Below are positions 58,654 to 64,000 of a DNA stretch of 64,000 bases, piece after piece. The position numbers and the translations under genes are program-made. The stretch is from assembly GCA_024516035.1 (NCBI GenBank), contig CM044958.1, positions 29,481,755 through 29,545,754 of the forward strand, given 5' to 3'. The DNA is from Bactericera cockerelli. Taxonomy: Eukaryota > Arthropoda > Insecta > Hemiptera > Triozidae. The notes under the pieces were generated by a model. That model was not told the origin of the DNA. It saw only the letters and a program-made list of their open reading frames with translations, and did no database searches. Each line of letters begins with the position of its first letter. The first letter of the stretch is position 1.

Positions 58654-59000
58654 GGATGAGACTAAAGAGTCCCTTTACTCTCCAAGTAGAATTGTTGGGA
58701 TTAGGAAGGGCATTCAGTGGGTTAAATATGTGCTACAACCAACCAACCATGAAATTGAACAATGCCAACATCAAGGAGAAAGTAATGTGTCATAAATGTA
58801 TTTTGAATATTCCAGCTTGCAATCTCATTTATCCTACTGGTGATATAGCTGGTGCATGTATTGCTAAGGTCCAAGAAGCTTCTATTAAGAGGTTGAATAT
58901 AGAATTCAGTTTTCAAAACCCAAACCATTATTTAGCCCTGTTATGTCAGACTGGTATTCAGGTCATTATTGACCCATATTTAAATAAGCCGGAAAACTAA
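58654..59000 (+). CDS. Unrecognised ORF, possible terminal exon
   Basis: A 114-codon frame (MRLKSPFTLQVELLG ... IDPYLNKPEN) preceded by a reasonable acceptor, gtttatcctactag, and followed about 100 nt after the stop by AATAAA (near 59104). Composition is protein-like, with a cysteine cluster (MCYN, VMCHKCILNIPAC), a GDIAGACIAKVQEASIKRL segment and a hydrophobic LALLCQTGIQVIID end. I recognise no family. It could be the last exon of a plus-strand gene diverging from the ADISSP-like gene, a retrocopy, or part of a mobile element. No upstream exon was found. Confidence 0.3.
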
Positions 59001-59624
59001 TGTTTCAAAAGATTCCTTAAGACATTTTTCTATTACCAATAGCAAGACACTCTGTTATTGTATTTGGAGACAAAACAATGAAATACCACTGAGCTTTCTT
59101 CCCAATAAAAACATGAGATGGATTGTCAGCATGTCTCTATGATGTAGTTAAATGTGTTTTTTTTTCAGATTGTAGCTACTACCAAAAAAGTGATCAGAAC
59201 CCATAAACTAAAAAAAGCTGGAAAATTATCAGATTAAGGCCAATACTCAGATGGTCTCTCATCTAAGTTCTGCTATTTATGCTCATTAAAGCTATATATT
59301 AAAGAACTACAAAAACTCAAAGAAGAAAAATTGTTAACTGCAGTTGTTGTGGTGTCACACCAGTTTATTTCTCATTATTGTTTGTATTTTGTAACTGTTT
59401 ACAGCTAGCTAAGGAATGGTATTTTTGAAGAGACTCTCTTACTTGTGGTTTTGAAAGCTTCATTATTTTGTGGTCACTAGTACAGTCCACTCTAAATAAT
59501 TCCAACTCTTTATAAATAAAAAGTTTTTTTATGTCCTTCCAACTTGGAAATATCAAGAGTTAACTGTACTTAAAGGAGGGGCTGAACAAAGTCTCACCAA
59601 GGTCCAAGTTATTGGGAAACTACT

Positions 59625-59655
59625 TAATAGTATAGTATAGTATAGTATAGTAGTG
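59625..59655. repeat. (ATAGT)n microsatellite
   Basis: Five to six copies of atagt/tatag. Confidence 0.8.
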
Positions 59656-59801
59656 CTTTATTTAGACTGTTGGCTCGAGACAGGAAGTCCCATTACGCTA
59701 ACAGTTTAATATGTCAAGAAACTCTAAAACCCTTTTACCTCTATGTCTTTGGGGCTATGTTTTAGAAATAGAGAAAAAATATACCCACAGTACCCCATTA
59801 A

Positions 59802-60166
59802 GGTTGATTCACACACACCTGTGACATGACAGTGTCACGTCTATGACGTGATCCCTCCGGCGAGGAAAATCAGATTATTGTAGGAATTTGAAGGGCCCTA
59901 TTCCCACTCGCCCGGCAGGTGACCATGACAGTGCAAATAGTGCTTGTACTGTGATCTGGCACATTAATAACGGACAATATTTTTCACGGCCGGTGATTTT
60001 GATTTTACCAGTGTTTCTCTGCAATTACCAGTGTTTTCATGCAAGTGCACTGCCACTGCATGGTTGGAGCACTGACCAGTGTGAATAGCAATCACTGTGT
60101 TCACAGCCGGGATAATCACATTCTGGTTATGGAACTGCCATGTCACAGGTGTGTGTGAATCAACTT
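59802..60166. mobile_element. 365-bp MITE flanked by TTAA
   Basis: Inverted termini gttgattcacacacacctgt / complement of about 26 bp, with TTAA at 59798-59801 and 60167-60170, as expected for piggyBac- or Kolobok-type insertion. Confidence 0.68.
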
Positions 60167-60179
60167 TTAAGGTTGCTTT

Positions 60180-60655
60180 TAAATCTTAACTCGCAAGTAC
60201 TTGCACCAAAAAATATCATTCTCAGCTCTAACTCAATCATGTTTGGATCATTCCTTACAGAGGGTATCAAATTTTACAACAGCCTCCCTATTGATCTAAA
60301 ATCCCTCCACCCTGAAATTCTTTAAAAGAAAAACTTTTTGATCTTATGTTGTATTCTTTTTCTGAGATTTCAGTGTGACCTGGCTACCATACAGTCTTAT
60401 CACTATACCTCACCACTGTTTTTTTATTTATATAAATGTATGTATCATTCTCATCAATTAGTCAACATTTTCCTCTGTCTTTCTACCTTGTCATCCTTCT
60501 GCTATATCTCAATTCTTAGCATTTTTCTCCTCTTTTTATTATTTGTTTTTAAAATAAGTAAATATAAATATCTAAGTTAGTTTCAAGACTAGAATAAGAA
60601 ATTGTGTACATGGTAATGTAATTAAACAATAAAAATAAAAATATTATTATTATAA
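60180..60655 (+). pseudogene. LINE 3' end: C-terminal RT-protein remnant and 3'UTR
   Basis: The frame reads NLNSQVLAPKNIILSS, GSFLTEGIKFYNSLPIDLKSLHPE, then a frame break and FKRKLF. The GIKFYNSLP segment is the usual C-terminus of CR1/L2-like LINE proteins. The 3' region ends in aataaaaataaaaatattat. Confidence 0.6.
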
Positions 60656-61129
60656 AAAGTTGGCATTAAAGTACAGCACTCACATTATCAACCTTTATTT
60701 TTGTTTTTTTCTTTTTGTTGGTCTTCTTAATTATTTTGTTATAAATTGTTGAGTTATTTGTTTTGTTAAAAAAATTAAGTATGAATAAATAAAGACAGAA
60801 ATAAAGGATTTTTTACATTAAAAAAGTAAATGTAAAAAATGTTTTCTTTTTCAAACATTAAGCTTAGAGTAAGTTCAGAAAGAGGTTGAAATTAATCAAA
60901 CATTTAGTTTGACTAGGACGTAAATCCAGTCTGGATAAATTGTTTTCTTTATTAAGTCAAAATCAAAGATTTATTTTAAGTCTCTATTTCACATCAAAAT
61001 CAAGTCTGTATTATGATAGTAAATTTCTTATTGATAAAAAGCATTATCATATTTTAGTGTCTTTTAATTTTATTAACTTCATATGATTAGGTAAATTGTT
61101 TATTTTGTTGCACAAATCTTATTGATCTT

Positions 61130-61260
61130 GTGGTAGGACTTTATGTAGGACATTATTGTTATTTTCTTTTTTTACTTATTTATTTTGTCATTTGTTTGTT
61201 TTTTCTTAATTTTATACTGTTACCATTGTACTCTGTCCTAATAAAGCATAATAAAAAAAA
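61130..61260 (+). mobile_element. LINE 3'UTR tail fragment
   Basis: taggacattattgttatttt, gtcatttgtttgttttttc, ccattgtactctgtcctaat and aaagcataataaaaaaaa. A second copy, preceded by gggttgggtggaagagattg, is at 43870-44035. Confidence 0.55.
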
Positions 61261-62697
61261 AGTCATCACATCTGATTTAGACAAATCTTTGTATGTATAC
61301 ACGTATATTAGTGTTTTACATAGGCCATTTGTAATTATTTTTAAATAAATTATGATTTAACTTTCTAATATTAGAAATTGGAAGTATTGTGTTAGCCCCC
61401 CCCCCTAGCCATAATCCTGGCTATGCCCATGAGCTGTGTTATTGTGTGGTCACTAATATACCTTTAATTATTAGTTTTAGGGCTCATGATTTTAATCAAG
61501 TACTCAGGTCCTTGAGTATCAAACAAAAAATTACTCAATTAGAGAAAATCAGAAAATTACTCAATTAGTGAAAATTACTTGATTATTTGAGCATTCAAGG
61601 CTGGTGGTGGTAAGGTTCAATAGAGGTATAGTTGCCATGGATACAAAAGAAACTTTTAAATTTTTCAACCCTTCACAAAGAAAATGTAAAGCCAGTATCA
61701 GTGGAATACACCAGTTCTTGAACTGTCATTGAAGGTTGTTTTTGTTGTTGAAAAACAGTTATTTTTCTTGAAGAATAAATTTAATATAATTATCTTGAAA
61801 GCTGTTGGGAAGTTTTTCAAAGTAGGATAAATTATCAAATTTTATTTGCTTCAATTTCAGTAGGTACATATAATGATATTAAAATAATGAATAATTCTTG
61901 AGATATGAGTGAGAATTCAAGAATAGGACCTACTTTTACCCCCTTTCAATGTCATGTCAGGACTGTAGTATGTTTACTAGCTCACCCCTTTCCTAAACAA
62001 GTACCAGAAGTAATTGGCTCTGTCACCTATCACACACTTACAACTTATTCTTGTACTGGCCTACAACCTAATGCCTGTTGAAAGTTAAATAACTAAGCAA
62101 ATATAACAGTATTGAGCTCTCATGAAATGAAAGTTATTTATTTTAAACAAAAATTTCTTCTTTCTCTTTATGAACTGGGAGGGATCCTAACATGGAGGTT
62201 GCATTATTATTATACAATGCTTTGTTAGGTGTAAATGGACATTATGTACATACAAATAAATATTTTAACAATTAAAAAAAATGGAAACAATATATATAAA
62301 TATACAATAAAAAATGAAAAAGAATAGAAAATATATAAAAACAAGTCCTAACTAAGGGGCGGGGTTATTACCTATGGCAAACTCTTCCACCCAACCCTTT
62401 TGTCTCTCTGCATTGAGACAATCTTCAGCGGAGATACCATCCAGCTGTAGCTGTTGTGGTGCCTGTTATATTTTTTAGTCACTCACATATGGTTTTTATG
62501 AATCTTGATTTCTTTGCATCATGGGCCATTGCACAAAGAAGCACTAATTCTACTAATAAAATTTGGAGATAAATTACAATGGCTGAGAATCCACATCAAA
62601 ATAATGTAGATTTTTCTAAAATGTATCCCTGCAAAATGTAGATTTTTCTATATAATTATATATATCTTCAGGAACATTTTTTGGACTGTATTAATTA

Positions 62698-62935
62698 CAA
62701 GCGGGCTGTTGCCCGCTTTGCGGGCCGAGGCATGGCCATGAAAGCAAAAAATCCTTTTTCGCCAATGGCAGGTGTTGTAGTGGGAGTTTCGAAAAATCCC
62801 GTCTTATTGCACATCTAGACTATAAGACAAAGCTACCTACCAAATTTCAGCTTCCTAGGACTTAGGGTTTGGGCTGTAGAGCGATGATCAGTCAGTGAGT
62901 GGTCAGTGACTTTGACATTTATATATTAAGATTAA
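62698..62935 (+). mobile_element. Dispersed repeat, related to 41655-41890
   Basis: agcgggctgttgcccgcttt, gaggcatggcc, caaatttcagcttcctagg and a gatcagtcagtgagtgg-type 3' end. Confidence 0.45.
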
Positions 62936-62948
62936 CAAGGATATTATT

Positions 62949-63153
62949 GATCAGATTGCCCTTTGATGCACAAGGTTTGGCAATTGATTTAAATAGTAAG
63001 GTGTTGTACACAAAAGGTGAAGTGACTGAGAATTTTCTATTAGCAAATTTGAAGCACAGTGTACCCATGATGTACTATCAGTCTAGCTGGGGGATGTTAA
63101 ACAGGGAGAAGACTAGTATCTTGCTTGAGGACTATAAACAGAGAACTGACTAG
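62949..63153 (+). CDS. Unrecognised ORF fragment
   Basis: The frame reads LPFDAQGLAIDLNSKVLYTKGEVTENF ... YYQSSWGMLNREKTSILLEDYKQRTD and stop. The part after 62949 looks like real coding sequence (balanced composition, tryptophan and repeated charged residues), while the N-terminal extension (62899-62948) lies in repeat sequence. Directly upstream is attattgatcag, a possible acceptor. No family recognised; it may be an isolated exon or a pseudogene. Confidence 0.22.
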
Positions 63154-63314
63154 CAAACCCTTTCAAGCCAGGCTAGCTTGCAGTTCCTACCTATAGGTTT
63201 TTGTAAAGAAAAAGTCCAAGTCTACAAGATGGTTGATCAGATCACACATAGAATTATGTGGTTAAGAACTAGCAAACTTTGAAATGATACCATCATTCCC
63301 CCCTTCATCTGTAT

Positions 63315-63405
63315 CAAAGCGGGCCGAAGTGCCAGCATCACGAAGTCTTCACCTCGCTGGACGTTGCTTAACTTTGGTGATCCTACGAGTACTGGTGTAT
63401 TTGTC
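63315..63405 (-). mobile_element. 5S-rRNA-derived SINE head fragment
   Basis: On the minus strand: aaatacaccagtactcgtag, caccaaagttaagcaacgtc and cagcgaggtgaagac. The 3' body is missing or very diverged. Confidence 0.65.
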
Positions 63406-64000
63406 TTCTTTTAATGATTTTTTTTTCTCAAAATTTCCCGCTTTAGAATATTCTTCTCTGTATTACTCCTGGAAAAAAAATATAAGCAATAAGCATTACA
63501 TTTCTTTCTCGCCAAAATGCATTCAACCTTCCTGTTACGCAATGCGCTAAACACTTTACACGATTAACGAGTTAAAAACAATACTTTCTATACATAAATA
63601 TACTTTTTAGGTAATGAATAGTGGGCAGTAAAGCTTTACATTTCGCTAGCCTTCTTTACTCTACACGTATAAATAAAAATATTCATAGAACAATTCATTA
63701 ATGTGTAGATAGCTATGGTTTAGGTTGGGAGAAGGCAACTTGAGGTGGGAATCAAGCCGAGATTGACCAAATCTTTTTTGTCTAATAGCCAAAATAATAC
63801 ATACCTACTAAAAGTAATACAATTCAAAATTTTACTATCTGAGTGGCTGTGGCTCATGACCTGCACCATGAAAACAGGAGAAAACATATTTTTAAGAAAG
63901 CAACAATTATCATCTTTGGAAGATTTAAGTAGAGACAGCTGTTATTTATGTTATTATTTTTATGTCACAAGATGTAGTGGGTAACATCGACATTACGAGA

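Overview
This is a eukaryotic, AT-rich, repeat-dense window, almost certainly from an arthropod and probably an insect. The evidence is spliced genes with GT-AG introns, frequent 'taggtacctac'-type sequence, tRNA-derived and 5S-rRNA-derived SINEs, and many DNA-transposon and non-LTR relics. A hemipteran would fit the repeat style, but the species cannot be named from sequence alone.

Two host genes are readable, both on the minus strand and head to tail. (1) A complete Raf kinase gene (B-Raf/D-Raf type) lies at 37931-46084 in six coding exons. All joins keep frame and give a 617-residue model with BRS region, Ras-binding domain, C1 zinc domain, 14-3-3 site, kinase domain and C-terminal 14-3-3 site. 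(2) Upstream is a small gene at 46686-57437 in four coding exons (154 residues). It matches the C20orf27/ADISSP family (UPF0687) and ends about 0.6 kb before the Raf start codon. Two further plus-strand open frames (58654-59000 and 62949-63153) look coding but are not recognised.

Layout. 1-13778: intergenic, with SINEs, a 4-bp-TSD MITE (11231-11610) and simple repeats. 13787-18319: a 4.5-kb hAT-like element with a perfect 8-bp TSD, carrying nested SINEs, a minisatellite, a TA-flanked MITE, a 248-bp-arm near-perfect palindrome and an unidentified broken ORF. 20055-20444: a 30-bp minisatellite. 21890-26700: a non-LTR retrotransposon with intact ORF1 (as far as preserved) and intact endonuclease-RT-RNase H ORF2. 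27000-37900: SINEs, a small MITE and a second copy of a 45-bp minisatellite. 37931-46084: Raf. 46686-57437: the ADISSP-like gene, whose large introns hold a second LINE, a foldback MITE, a broken 163-bp array, a 2.1-kb hAT and a 513-bp MITE. 57440-64000: MITEs, LINE tails and two orphan ORFs.

The strongest observation is in Raf. The exon 4 / intron 4 junction (22 nt of exon plus 22 nt of intron, including the 5' splice site) has been amplified into a 17-unit, 44-bp minisatellite. The true donor is followed by 16 near-identical decoy donors. The neighbouring Raf introns also hold a 1.66-kb inverted-repeat element predicted to fold into a long hairpin, and a MITE whose terminal repeat seems to supply the branch point of intron 1.
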